Assembly (NCBI RefSeq): GCF_029193575.1
Contig: NZ_JARGCS010000010.1
Coordinates: 1 to 64,000 of the forward strand
Origin: Pseudomonas entomophila
Lineage (GTDB): Bacteria > Pseudomonadota > Gammaproteobacteria > Pseudomonadales > Pseudomonadaceae
Length of the DNA stretch: 64,000 nt
Reading direction: 5' to 3'
Shown here: positions 8,685 through 17,469 of the stretch, one piece after another
Layout of the letters: each line of letters begins with the position of its first letter
Position numbering within the stretch: the stretch's first letter is position 1
Notes under the pieces: model-generated
The model's database searches: none
Told to the model about the DNA's origin: nothing
The model's input: the letters and a program-made list of their open reading frames with translations, nothing else
Program-made: the position numbers and the translations under genes

Positions 8685-9797
8685 CTATTCAGCCTGGAAG
8701 CCGTTGCAGCACGCGATGACATGCCTTGCTTCTTCATCGGTCATCGTTGGCCCGATCGGAAGGCTCAGCACCTCATCGTGAATGCGCTCAGTCAGCGGCA
8801 GGGAAATAAGGGAAAACTGCGGATACGCTTCCTGCTTATGTGGCGGGATCGGGTAATGGATCAGCGTACTGATGCCATTTTTAGCCAAGTGCGCTTGCAA
8901 CTCGCTACGCCGGTTGCTGCGCACCACATAGAGGTGGAACACATGCTGCTGGCGCTCATCGTGCCCCCACAACGGCAACTGGATAGCAGGGTTGTTGATA
9001 CCGCTCTGATAAAGTCGAGCAATTTCACGACGACGTTCTGTGTGAGTATCAAGGTGGCGCAACTTGACCAATAGCATAGCCGCCTGAATTTCGTCCAGTC
9101 GACTGTTCACACCTGGGTAAATGTTCTTGTATTTTTCATAGGAGCCATAATTGCGAAGTGCGCGCAGCACTTGAGCCAATTCATAATCATTGGTGGTGAT
9201 TGCCCCCGCATCCCCCAAAGCACCCAGGTTTTTGCCAGGGTAGAAGCTAAAACCTGCCGCATCTCCCCAACTGCCCGCCTTGCGCCCGTCAATAGCTGCG
9301 CCGTGAGCCTGGGCGGCATCTTCCAACACCAGAAGCTCATGCTCACGGGCGACTTCCATGATGCCAGGCATATCGGCCAGGCGTCCGTAAAGGTGAACGG
9401 GCAGTATGGCGCGAGTGCGATCGCTCAACGCAGCTTCGAGCGCCGCAACGCCCAAGTTGAATGTCCCCTCTTCCGGCTCGACGAGCACAGGTACCAGGCG
9501 ATTTTCAGTGATCGCGAGAATACTGGCAATATAAGTATTCGCAGGAACAATTACTTCGTCACCCTCCTTCAACTTTCCTAGAATCTTCCAGGCTCGCAGA
9601 GTCAGGATAAGCGCATCTAGGCCATTAGCGACACCAATGCAATGACGAACACCACACCAAGCGGCGAACTCATGCTCGAACGCCTCCAACTCCCGCCCAC
9701 CAATAAACCAACCAGAATCGATAACGCGACGACAAGCCTCAACAAGCTCATCACGGAAAGATGCATTGACTTCTTTCAAATCCAGAAAACTAATCAC
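8685..9797 (-). CDS. dTDP-3-keto-6-deoxyhexose aminotransferase (DegT/DnrJ/EryC1 family)
   Basis: This PLP enzyme (370 residues) would aminate C3 of a dTDP-3-keto-6-deoxyhexose. The PLP-binding lysine is K189 in [13 protein letters not shown], and the cofactor-contacting [10 protein letters not shown] segment is at 158-167. The closest known relatives in such gene sets are FdtB and QdtB, which make dTDP-Fuc3N and dTDP-Qui3N. The neighbouring ketoisomerase and acetyltransferase fit the same pathway. The start is GTG at 9797 with a strong AGGAGG site about 4 bases before it. It is separated from the acetyltransferase gene by 103 bases. Confidence 0.88.
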   Translation of the reverse strand: MISFLDLKEVNASFRDELVEACRRVIDSGWFIGGRELEAFEHEFAAWCGVRHCIGVANGLDALILTLRAWKILGKLKEGDEVIVPANTYIASILAITENRLVPVLVEPEEGTFNLGVAALEAALSDRTRAILPVHLYGRLADMPGIMEVAREHELLVLEDAAQAHGAAIDGRKAGSWGDAAGFSFYPGKNLGALGDAGAITTNDYELAQVLRALRNYGSYEKYKNIYPGVNSRLDEIQAAMLLVKLRHLDTHTERRREIARLYQSGINNPAIQLPLWGHDERQQHVFHLYVVRSNRRSELQAHLAKNGISTLIHYPIPPHKQEAYPQFSLISLPLTERIHDEVLSLPIGPTMTDEEARHVIACCNGFQAE

Positions 9798-9900
9798 TCA
9801 ACCTCCTAAGGTGCATCAAAAGCCCCCCGTACAACCATTCAAGCAAATACCTTGGAACCGGTATTTCACAGCCGCTCCAAAGAAAACAATTATTAGTAAG

Positions 9901-10446
9901 TCACCCCTTGCCGGGCTCTTTGCGTATGATTTTTTCAAAGTCAACACGAACCCGACCAACCGCATCCTTGGTGATTTCGAAGTAGAAGTTCTCATCATCC
10001 TCCGCAACGCGGACCGCGCCCATACGCTCGTGGTACTTCACGACTTTTTCATTACCTTTTCGCACATCAAAATGTGACTTCGCAAAGCCCAACTCGCCAA
10101 AGCCGACATCATAAACCATCAGGGTGCTCTCAAGCGCCGCTGTCTTGGTCTTGTTTTCCTCCAGGAGTATCCAGCTTCCCCAGCAAAATGAATCCTGTCG
10201 AAAATCGTAGAGACGCACCGTCCCGCAACGAGATCCGTCATCCAGGCGCTCGATGATGAAATAAAACTGAGTCCTATTTCGCTCATCCTGCTTGTAACGT
10301 TCGATCCAGCGACGTTGTGCACCGACGTCGTTCGTCACCTCGGATAAAAAACGATTGTATTTCGGATCCAGGCGAAGAGATAAAATGAAAGCTGCGTCAT
10401 CCGGCTCGACTAAGCGTAACCGAACCGTCTTGGATTCGAGCCTCAT
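9901..10446 (-). CDS. GNAT family N-acetyltransferase, likely sugar N-acetylation
   Basis: The 181-residue protein reads as a RimJ/RimL-like GNAT domain (VRLRLVEPDDAAFILSLR at the start, SHFDVRKGNEKVVKYHERMG in the acetyl-CoA region). From its place between the ketoisomerase and aminotransferase genes it probably acetylates the 3-amino group to give dTDP-Fuc3NAc or dTDP-Qui3NAc. The usual enzymes for that step (FdtC, QdtC) are left-handed beta-helix proteins, so this would be a different fold for the same job. The second ATG (10446) is chosen because it overlaps the upstream stop as ATGA and sits 7-8 bases after GGAGA; ATG at 10452 is too close to that site. Confidence 0.75.
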   Translation of the reverse strand: MRLESKTVRLRLVEPDDAAFILSLRLDPKYNRFLSEVTNDVGAQRRWIERYKQDERNRTQFYFIIERLDDGSRCGTVRLYDFRQDSFCWGSWILLEENKTKTAALESTLMVYDVGFGELGFAKSHFDVRKGNEKVVKYHERMGAVRVAEDDENFYFEITKDAVGRVRVDFEKIIRKEPGKG

Positions 10447-10844
10447 TTGCATCTCTCCATGATAAACTTCTGGTAGTCACGGACGTAATCCGCTTCATCA
10501 TAATACTCGCTGGCGAGCACCATAAGTACGCAATTATCGCTAAAATGGTGCATTTCTCGCCAAACCAAATCCTCAATGAGCAGTCCGCGCTCAGGTGAGT
10601 CCATAACGACCTCCTCACGCTTGTGACCGTCATCCAGCACCATCGTGCAAGAACCTGCCACACACACCGCTACCTGCCGAAGTTTACGGTGAGCGTGATA
10701 GCCACGACTGACACCCTCAGCAGTGTTGTAGATGAAATAAACACGGCGGATCTCAAAGGGCACATTACGCTCTCGCTCGAGAGCCACCAGGCTCCCTCGC
10801 GCATCGCCCAGGACCTGAAAATCAATCCATTTAACCAGGCTCAC
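10443..10844 (-). CDS. dTDP-4-keto-6-deoxyglucose 3,4-ketoisomerase (FdtA/QdtA family)
   Basis: A single-domain cupin of 133 residues with the family's active-site histidines in RGYHAHRKL (47-55) and the conserved ASEYYDEADY end (111-120). It moves the keto group of the RmlB product from C4 to C3. FdtA makes the galacto product and QdtA the gluco product. Two positions that I recall as separating them are Tyr17/Arg97 in QdtA versus Arg/His in FdtA; here they are Arg16 (FdtA-like) and Arg96 (QdtA-like), so the stereochemistry is not settled. Start is GTG at 10844 with GAGG upstream. It is the first gene of the minus-strand arm. Confidence 0.9.
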   Translation of the reverse strand: MSLVKWIDFQVLGDARGSLVALERERNVPFEIRRVYFIYNTAEGVSRGYHAHRKLRQVAVCVAGSCTMVLDDGHKREEVVMDSPERGLLIEDLVWREMHHFSDNCVLMVLASEYYDEADYVRDYQKFIMERCK

Positions 10845-11273
10845 CGGCCTCGTCCTCCATAAATGTTAAGCTACAAAGCAGCTGCCTGGGTCATGCACTC
10901 ACCTGCCATTCTGCCCCTGACCAACGAGAGCTTCAAGCATGCACCTCACCGCCTCGCAAAGGCAGTGCAGAGAGGGCGCAACGCTCCCCCGAATTGGGCA
11001 ACCTCTGATCATGCCGCCGGCCATCATATCATGAGTTGCGTTGCTTACTCAGCGATCTGCTGACCTGTCGCAATTCGGCCCCTGTAGATAGCCGGCCATT
11101 ATAGCAACCGCTAGGGGCCACAGCCCCCCCAAGACTCAAGAACCGCCTTCCGCCCGAAGCAGATCAATGGAAGAGCTCGTGTTGACGAAATGCAGGAAAA
11201 CTGGCGAAATAAAACTCAATCACTCACCCCTAGAAATTAACTCATCAATAACTGAGCGAAAATCAGCAGACAT
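10845..11273. promoter_or_regulatory. Divergent intergenic region between the two arms of the O-antigen island
   Basis: These 429 bases separate the minus-strand sugar and export genes from the plus-strand cassette and hold no convincing gene. Weak promoter-like boxes can be seen: for the minus strand TTGAAG (10936-10931) and CAGAAT (10913-10908) with a 17-base spacer; for the plus strand TTGACG at 11182-11187 followed by an AT-rich stretch near 11207-11215. I see no JUMPstart element. Both promoter guesses are low confidence. Confidence 0.35.
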
Positions 11274-13316
11274 ATGACTTTCCTAGTAAACCGATTGAGA
11301 TCTGCAGCCCACTCTGTGCGCAGAAAACTTCAAGCCCAGGCCCAAAACGTCGATGCACTTGCACCTGCAACTCAGGAGGTCGAAACCACACCTACTGCTA
11401 TAGCGCCCAAGCACGATGAGCGCCGGGGGACAGGACAGGCTGCGGCACCCATCACCGAATCTCTGCCCACAATTCCGAAACCCGTCACCTTTTCCACCCA
11501 AGATGGCAATGCTGTGCGAGTCTTGTTTGTGGCACAGCACCCTTCGCTGCTCTCAGGCTGGCGCAGCGTGATCCGACAGATAAATGAAGACCCCCGATTC
11601 GTTGCTAAGGTCCTGCTCTGCCCCTTCCTTCACCCGTTTTCGTCCGCTTCTGCCACCTTGCAAACCATGAGAGAGGCATTGATCGCCGAAAATATCAGCT
11701 TCTGCACCGCTGACTCCATGACCCCAGAACACTTCCGACCGCATGTTGCGTTCGTGCAGAACCCTTACGATGAAACACGCCCAACACGCTTCAAGAGCAC
11801 AGCCCTAGTACAGGCAGGGGCTCGCCTAGCTTATATCCCCTATGGACTGGAAATGGGCGGAGGCGCCTGGAATCTTAAGGCGCAGTTCGACCTGCCTGTT
11901 CACAGGCATGCCTGGAGAATTTTTGCCCGATCCGAACGCCACAAGGCCATGTTCGCGAAGTACTGCCGGTCGGGTAACAATCACGTTGTTGTAACCGGGC
12001 ACCCGAAGTTCGACAATAAACCCGTTGAATCAACACCAACCGACAACGCCTTGTCATTGCTGGCGGCGAAAGCCAAAGGCCGTAAAATCGTACTCTGGAC
12101 ACCTCACTTCTCTGTGACGGATATACCAACTTGGTCAACCTACAAGCTGTATCACGAGACCATATTCGAGACATTTGCAAAGCGGCAGGATCTTTTCCTG
12201 CTAGTGCGGCCACATCCTCTTTTCTATAAATCAATGCGTGACAATGGCCAATGGGGAGAGGAAGGTGAAACAGCGTTTCGCCTGATGCTGGAAAACAGCG
12301 GAAACATGGCACTTGATGACGCGACAGACTATCAGAATTCGTTCAACGCCTCCAGCGCACTCATGACTGATGTTGGCTCATTCCTACTCGAGTACTTGGC
12401 CACCGACAAGCCACTGCTCTACCTTCATCACCCAGAAGGCCTGGGCATGAATGACGATAGCACCCTTATTGAACACCTGTACAAAGCTATCAATAAAAAG
12501 GACATCGTAAAATTTGTTGACATGATCGCGTCAGGCGAAGACAGCTATCTCGAGAGGCGACTCAGGGCCAAGTCGGATTACATTTTCGGCCTTAACCAAA
12601 ATATCGCCAAAAACATCTGTGACAGCATCTACTCCAGCCTTAGCCTTGGCGACGATTGGTCTCCCGTTTTTGACCCCACGCACTCAGATGGCCAACTCAA
12701 GTCGGAGGGCTACTGGCGAGACTCTACAGCCACCTACTTGGCTCCGCCAGAATATTACGAGAAGAAAGCTACCATTCTCGAAGAGCAACTTTCCAACCTA
12801 AAGAATATCCGCAACGCCATAGACATCGGTTGTGGCGACGGCAAATATAGCCTTCAGATAGCTAGGCACGCTAAGCACGTACAAGCCCATGAGCTCTCCG
12901 CGAATCTTGTGGCCCAGGCACAAGAGGCCGCGAGCCTCAACAACGCAGAGAACATCACCTTCATCCAGAATGAACTTGATGACATCATCCCTTTCGAAAA
13001 GTTCGACCTAGTATCCTGCCTTGGCGTAACCAGTTGTATAATTGACAACCTGAAATTTATCCACTTCTTGCAACGCCTTAAGGCCTTGGCCAAGCCTGGC
13101 GCCACGCTGATGCTCATTGACAGCCTGTCAACTACTGTAGACCAGTTTGCCGAAGATCAAAGTGGCTATCAAGCCTGCTACAGATCAATCTCTGACTACA
13201 AAGCCCTGATCACAAAACTCGGATTCGATCTTTCCGAAGAGATCCTCATTACCGAAGCCACAGAGCGGCAACTGATCAACAAGCTATTCATATTCAAAGC
13301 CAACTTCATTTCCTGA
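11274..13316 (+). CDS. TagF-like glycerophosphotransferase fused to a SAM methyltransferase
   Basis: Two enzymes in one chain of 680 residues. Residues about 80-440 resemble CDP-glycerol glycerophosphotransferases of the TagF type: VLFVAQHP near the start, an RPHP motif at about 310-313, and ALMTDVGSFLLEYLATDKPL around 362-381, which matches the TDYSS-type donor-binding loop. Residues about 490-650 are a class I methyltransferase with the SAM loop IDIGCGDGK (516-524). The first 75 residues look disordered. Expected activity is transfer of a phospho-alcohol and methylation, probably on the O-polysaccharide. The layout recalls WbdD-type terminators, which also join a methyltransferase to a second activity, but the partner domain differs. 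No strong ribosome site precedes the ATG. Confidence 0.7.
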   Translation: MTFLVNRLRSAAHSVRRKLQAQAQNVDALAPATQEVETTPTAIAPKHDERRGTGQAAAPITESLPTIPKPVTFSTQDGNAVRVLFVAQHPSLLSGWRSVIRQINEDPRFVAKVLLCPFLHPFSSASATLQTMREALIAENISFCTADSMTPEHFRPHVAFVQNPYDETRPTRFKSTALVQAGARLAYIPYGLEMGGGAWNLKAQFDLPVHRHAWRIFARSERHKAMFAKYCRSGNNHVVVTGHPKFDNKPVESTPTDNALSLLAAKAKGRKIVLWTPHFSVTDIPTWSTYKLYHETIFETFAKRQDLFLLVRPHPLFYKSMRDNGQWGEEGETAFRLMLENSGNMALDDATDYQNSFNASSALMTDVGSFLLEYLATDKPLLYLHHPEGLGMNDDSTLIEHLYKAINKKDIVKFVDMIASGEDSYLERRLRAKSDYIFGLNQNIAKNICDSIYSSLSLGDDWSPVFDPTHSDGQLKSEGYWRDSTATYLAPPEYYEKKATILEEQLSNLKNIRNAIDIGCGDGKYSLQIARHAKHVQAHELSANLVAQAQEAASLNNAENITFIQNELDDIIPFEKFDLVSCLGVTSCIIDNLKFIHFLQRLKALAKPGATLMLIDSLSTTVDQFAEDQSGYQACYRSISDYKALITKLGFDLSEEILITEATERQLINKLFIFKANFIS

Positions 13317-13337
13317 CAAGGAACCCAAGGGACCATC

Positions 13338-14093
13338 ATGGCACGCATTTATACAAAGCCCGGCGATAAAAAACCAAGGCTTGATAAACAATCAATACTG
13401 GATTTTTTCGAAAAACGCGCACAGAAAGCCGCGGATCTCGGGCCTACTCGCGCAGTTATCTATCAAGATAAAAGTCTCGATCTGGCGGAGCGGCGAGACC
13501 AAGCAGAGAAAGCACTTTTACTCCCCAAACTGAAGCTGAAGGGCGACAGCCGGGTTCTGGACGCTGGCTGCGGCACCGGTCGCTGGGCAGAAGTGGTGAT
13601 TCCCCGCTGCTCAAGCTATGTTGGCGTGGACGTCAGCCCTGGCTTGGTCGAAGTAGCGAAACAGCGCTTCAGCACTGCGCCCAATGCTCAATTTCATGTT
13701 TGCGCAGTCGATGCGATTACCCCCGACGGCGAAGGCATGGATCTCCCGTTCAGCCAAATACTGTCATTTGGTGTCTTCATCTATCTAAATGACGATGAAA
13801 TTACACACGCCTTGAATGGCTATCTTTCGGTAGCCGGCGCAACAGCCAGAATACTGTTCCGAGAACCAATCGCCGTCTCTGAACGCCTGACGCTACTCGA
13901 ACACTTCTCCGATGACATGAATCAACAGTACAATGCGATATATCGCACCGAAAACGAGCTACAGGAATTGATGCAACCCACACTTCAAAAACACGGCTTC
14001 CACCAAGTTGCAGAAGGCGACGTCTACTCGGACAACACACTCAACAATCGTGTTGAGACCAAGCAGAAATGGTTCCTATGGGAGAAAGAGTAA
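13338..14093 (+). CDS. Class I SAM-dependent methyltransferase
   Basis: A 251-residue methyltransferase with SAM loop VLDAGCGTGRW (73-83) and a following acidic VGVDVSPG strand end. An N-terminal helix region (LDFFEKRAQKAADLGPTRAV) lies before the catalytic domain. It starts 21 bases after the fused transferase gene and ends 3 bases before the phosphatase gene, so it belongs to the same transcript. Its likely substrate is a sugar or phospho-alcohol made or carried by the neighbouring proteins; this is inferred from context. The sequence is visibly AT-richer than the core genes of the window. Confidence 0.8.
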   Translation: MARIYTKPGDKKPRLDKQSILDFFEKRAQKAADLGPTRAVIYQDKSLDLAERRDQAEKALLLPKLKLKGDSRVLDAGCGTGRWAEVVIPRCSSYVGVDVSPGLVEVAKQRFSTAPNAQFHVCAVDAITPDGEGMDLPFSQILSFGVFIYLNDDEITHALNGYLSVAGATARILFREPIAVSERLTLLEHFSDDMNQQYNAIYRTENELQELMQPTLQKHGFHQVAEGDVYSDNTLNNRVETKQKWFLWEKE

Positions 14094-14096
14094 CCC

Positions 14097-14696
14097 ATGA
14101 AGACGGCGTTTTGCTTCGACTTGGACGGTACCGTCTCAAGCACAGAAATCTTACCCTGCATAGCTTCGGAACTCGGCGTTGCTGATGAGATTGCAACCCT
14201 CACCCGGGTAACAATGGACGGACTGATTCCATTCGAAGACTCGTTCCGACTGCGATGCCTGATTCTAGGACAGGTTCACCCTTCACGCGTTGCAAACATT
14301 GTTTCAGAAATTCCGCTGGATAAATCGGTACTTTCATTCATCCAACAAAATAAGGAAAACTCCTTTATTGTCACCGGAAATTTGGATATTTGGATCACCC
14401 CTTTGCTGGAACTATGCGGCTGCCGTGCATACTCTTCAAGCGGATCTTACGAAAACAACATGATACGCGTAGGTAACGTACTGAATAAGGCCGACGCAAT
14501 TATAGGGTTGCGCAAGGAGGGCTATGAACGCATCGTAGCCATCGGGGACGGCGCAAATGATGCCCCTATGCTTGCCCTCGCAGACATTGCGATTGCCTAT
14601 GGAGGTGTCCATCATCCCTCTCAGGCCGCTAGAGAAGCTGCAAGCCATATCGTTCACGAGGGAGATACACTATGCAAAATGTTACGTGCGCTGTGA
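14097..14696 (+). CDS. HAD family (SerB-like) phosphatase
   Basis: All four HAD motifs are visible in 199 residues: FDLDGT (motif I, nucleophile and acid/base Asp), IVTGN (motif II), the NKADAI lysine (motif III) and GDGANDAPM (motif IV). The spacing and motif IV match the phosphoserine phosphatase-like (HAD-IB) group, whose members dephosphorylate small metabolites. Its 3' end overlaps the nucleotidyltransferase gene by 25 bases, which implies a linked task, for instance making the phospho-free or activated alcohol used by the TagF-like protein. The exact substrate is unknown. Confidence 0.78.
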   Translation: MKTAFCFDLDGTVSSTEILPCIASELGVADEIATLTRVTMDGLIPFEDSFRLRCLILGQVHPSRVANIVSEIPLDKSVLSFIQQNKENSFIVTGNLDIWITPLLELCGCRAYSSSGSYENNMIRVGNVLNKADAIIGLRKEGYERIVAIGDGANDAPMLALADIAIAYGGVHHPSQAAREAASHIVHEGDTLCKMLRAL

Positions 14697-15361
14697 TTGC
14701 GGCAGCAGGCATGGGTACGCGCATTGGGCTCGGCATGCCAAAATGCATGATTGAGATAGATGGCAAAACCATCCTGACGCGACTCATCGAAATGCTTCGA
14801 CCTCAAGTGGACATCATCAAAGTGGTAGTAGGTTATCGAGAGGATATGGTGATTGAGCACTGTGCGCAACACCATCGCGACGTCGTACTTGTTCGAAACA
14901 AAGAGTATAGAACAACCAACACTGCATTCAGCTTTGACAAGGGCGCAAAGCATACGAACGGAAAAATCATTTACATAGATGGTGACCTAATAATTTCACC
15001 AGAATCACTATATCAATTCATTGCGGCGTCTCAAAAACACGATATTTTGGTGGGACTGACTGACTCAAAAAGTGAAAATGCCGTATTCGCCGACTACCAA
15101 CACACACCCTACGGCACAATAGTAGAGGCTTTCACTCGTACAGCGAAGAGCCCTTTAGAATGGGCAAACGTCGTCAGCGGCCCGTCAACTCTACTTACTA
15201 ATGCAAACGGTTATGTATATGAAAGACTTGAGGAGCACCTCCCACTCCCCTCAATGCACTTGGAATTGGCAGAGGTGGACACCGCAAACGACCTCATAGA
15301 TGCTAGAAAATTTGTGACAGGCCTTGACCAACAAAAATTGAATAGCACGAAGGCTCATTAG
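14672..15361 (+). CDS. NTP transferase (sugar- or alcohol-phosphate nucleotidyltransferase)
   Basis: The 229-residue protein begins with a nucleotidyltransferase signature, AAAGMGTRIG then MPKCMIEIDGK, and has a later IIYIDGDLII segment that supplies metal-binding aspartate. The small size and the NKEYRTTNTAFS segment resemble cytidylyltransferases of the LicC and related types more than the larger RmlA type. Next to a TagF-like enzyme it may make the CDP-activated alcohol that enzyme needs; this is inference. It overlaps the phosphatase gene by 25 bases and ends 73 bases before the convergent wbpM-type gene. Confidence 0.75.
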   Translation: MQNVTCAVIAAAGMGTRIGLGMPKCMIEIDGKTILTRLIEMLRPQVDIIKVVVGYREDMVIEHCAQHHRDVVLVRNKEYRTTNTAFSFDKGAKHTNGKIIYIDGDLIISPESLYQFIAASQKHDILVGLTDSKSENAVFADYQHTPYGTIVEAFTRTAKSPLEWANVVSGPSTLLTNANGYVYERLEEHLPLPSMHLELAEVDTANDLIDARKFVTGLDQQKLNSTKAH

Positions 15362-15370
15362 CCCGTCAGC

Positions 15371-15391
15371 GGGGCTGTGAGGGCCAGCCCC
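15371..15391. terminator. Weak hairpin between convergent genes
   Basis: A 7-bp perfect stem, ggggctg pairing with cagcccc, with a 7-base loop lies in the 73-base gap between the plus-strand cassette and the minus-strand wbpM-type gene. No T-run follows, so it is at best a poor intrinsic terminator. Confidence 0.35.
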
Positions 15392-15434
15392 ATTGTTCAA
15401 AGCCCCCTGTAGCGACTTGAGAAAATCGGCCCTC

Positions 15435-17423
15435 CTACATCGCACGATCAGGGCTTTCGTTATAGAGATAATCAACAATATCTTCGCTGGGATTATAGCC
15501 GACCACCAATTCCTTCAGAATCTGTCGAACCCTGGAATAGTCTTCAAGCAGTAGCACATTCTGAAGTTCCACCAAGCGTAGATTGAGATCGGACCAAGAA
15601 ATGAAGTCTTCATTGGCACGCATAATCATCGGGTGCCGCGTCACAGTTACGTTATCCCCGATCAACAGCTCCTCATAGAGTTTTTCTCCAGGTCGCAAAC
15701 CGGAAAATCTGATCTCTATATCGCCATGTTTTTGATCTTTTGAACGAACACTTAAACCTGTTAAATTAATCATCTTCTGTGCGAGATCAAAAATCTTGAC
15801 CGGCTCCCCCATATCCAAGACGAATACATCACCTCCCTCCCCCATCGAACCTGCCTGAATAACCAGCTGTGCCGCCTCGGGAATGGTCATGAAATAGCGA
15901 GTGACCTTTGGATGGGTAACCGTAAGCGGTCCTCCCGCCTTGATCTGCTTATGGAACAGCGGAATGACTGACCCAGAAGACCCCAACACATTGCCAAAAC
16001 GGACCATTGTGACACGCGTACGATTAGTGACTAGAGACTGCTCTCCGGGGAACACCAATGCGTCTTCGGCACCCGCCCCCTGAAGTATCAGCTCGGCAAG
16101 GCGCTTTGTGCACCCCATTATATTGGTCGGGCGCACCGCCTTGTCGGTTGACACTAGAACAAAATTGGGGACTTGGGACTCAATAGCCGCCCGAAGCGTG
16201 GCGAGCGTACCAAAGACATTGTTTGTCACGCCCTCATAGATATTGTGCTCAACAATAGGAACGTGCTTGTAAGCTGCCGCGTGATAGACGGTATCAACTC
16301 GCCAACGACGCATGATACTATGCAGGCGGGCAACATTATTGGTAGAGCCCAGCATGGGAACTATCTTGGTCGTCAGCGCCCCACGCAGCACCTGCTGCTC
16401 AAGCTCAGCGAAAACACTATAGAGATTGAATTCGCTCAACTCATATAAAATCAATGTCAGCGGTTGCAGCGCCAACGCCTGCCTGCACAACTCGGAGCCG
16501 ATGGAACCACCGGCACCCGTGATAAGTACCGTTTTTTCTTTGATACAGCGCTCAAGCAGTTCCGATTGGGCTGGCACTACGTCCCGACCTAAAAGATCAG
16601 CAACGTCCACCTCCTGAATATCGTCAACCTGCACCCTTCCACTGGCAAGATCGAGTACAGAAGGCACACTACGAACATGTATCGGAAAGCGCTCCAAGTA
16701 GTTTAGGATTTCCCGACGACGACCACGGCCTGCTGAGGGAATTGCCAAAAGTATCTCTTGGGCGTTCGTTTCATTGAGGGCCGCTTGTATATCTTGAGAA
16801 CGGTACACACGAAGACCGGAAATCTCTCGCCCGGCAATCTCCTTATCGTCATCAATGAAGGCAACAGGGCGCATCAGACGCCCCATCCGAAGCGCCGCAA
16901 CCAACTGGTTTCCTGCCGCTCCAGCACCATACACCGCAACTTTCAATAGGTCGTCCTCGCGTCCAGAGAAGGGCCTATAGCTTGCTCCGTTGAACCAGTC
17001 CCCCGTGAAATAATGGCGCATGCCTAGCCTAACGCCACCAATGGCAATCAGACTGAGCCACCAATAGTTGAAGACAATAGAACGAGGCACGATATTTTGG
17101 TGATTGCTGTACCAATACACCAGAAGCGCCAGCATCAACGAAGATAAACTCACAGCTTTGACAATAGTAATAAGCGCGTCATTGCCAAAGTAACGCATCA
17201 CCGCCCGATAAAGACCAAACCGGACAAATAATGGTATAGCGATCAACGGCGCGGCAACAAACAACCAAACATGCTGACTCACTGGATTGGCAAACTCATC
17301 CACCCCCAGCCTGACAACAAATGCCAGCCAAAGGGTGGCCCAAACCAATACAACATCCACAAACACCTGGATTATTCGTTTTTTTGACCTGGATAATTTA
17401 AGCAACCGACTACGAGCGTCCAC
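15435..17423 (-). CDS. wbpM: Membrane-bound UDP-GlcNAc 4,6-dehydratase (WbpM/WreV type)
   Basis: A long-form nucleotide-sugar dehydratase of 662 residues: about four N-terminal membrane helices (roughly residues 15-130), a first Rossmann domain (AVYGAGAAGNQL), and a catalytic domain with TGAGGSIG (302-309). The active site has STDKAVRPTNIMG then TKR, so Met436 and Lys440 stand in the place of the usual Tyr-x3-Lys, as in WbpM. It converts UDP-GlcNAc to UDP-4-keto-6-deoxy-GlcNAc, precursor of QuiNAc and FucNAc. GTG at 17423 is chosen as start: GGGAGG lies 5 bases before it, whereas the ATG at 17486 has no such site. It overlaps no gene and follows the initiating transferase gene by 46 bases. 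Confidence 0.9.
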   Translation of the reverse strand: MDARSRLLKLSRSKKRIIQVFVDVVLVWATLWLAFVVRLGVDEFANPVSQHVWLFVAAPLIAIPLFVRFGLYRAVMRYFGNDALITIVKAVSLSSLMLALLVYWYSNHQNIVPRSIVFNYWWLSLIAIGGVRLGMRHYFTGDWFNGASYRPFSGREDDLLKVAVYGAGAAGNQLVAALRMGRLMRPVAFIDDDKEIAGREISGLRVYRSQDIQAALNETNAQEILLAIPSAGRGRRREILNYLERFPIHVRSVPSVLDLASGRVQVDDIQEVDVADLLGRDVVPAQSELLERCIKEKTVLITGAGGSIGSELCRQALALQPLTLILYELSEFNLYSVFAELEQQVLRGALTTKIVPMLGSTNNVARLHSIMRRWRVDTVYHAAAYKHVPIVEHNIYEGVTNNVFGTLATLRAAIESQVPNFVLVSTDKAVRPTNIMGCTKRLAELILQGAGAEDALVFPGEQSLVTNRTRVTMVRFGNVLGSSGSVIPLFHKQIKAGGPLTVTHPKVTRYFMTIPEAAQLVIQAGSMGEGGDVFVLDMGEPVKIFDLAQKMINLTGLSVRSKDQKHGDIEIRFSGLRPGEKLYEELLIGDNVTVTRHPMIMRANEDFISWSDLNLRLVELQNVLLLEDYSRVRQILKELVVGYNPSEDIVDYLYNESPDRAM

Positions 17424-17469
17424 TACTACCTCCCACCCACTAAAACCTCCCCAGCAAGCAGAAATACGC

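Noticed and set aside
10863..11063. 66-codon frame in the divergent spacer
   Set aside because: No family, poor start context, and it covers the likely promoter region of the minus-strand arm.
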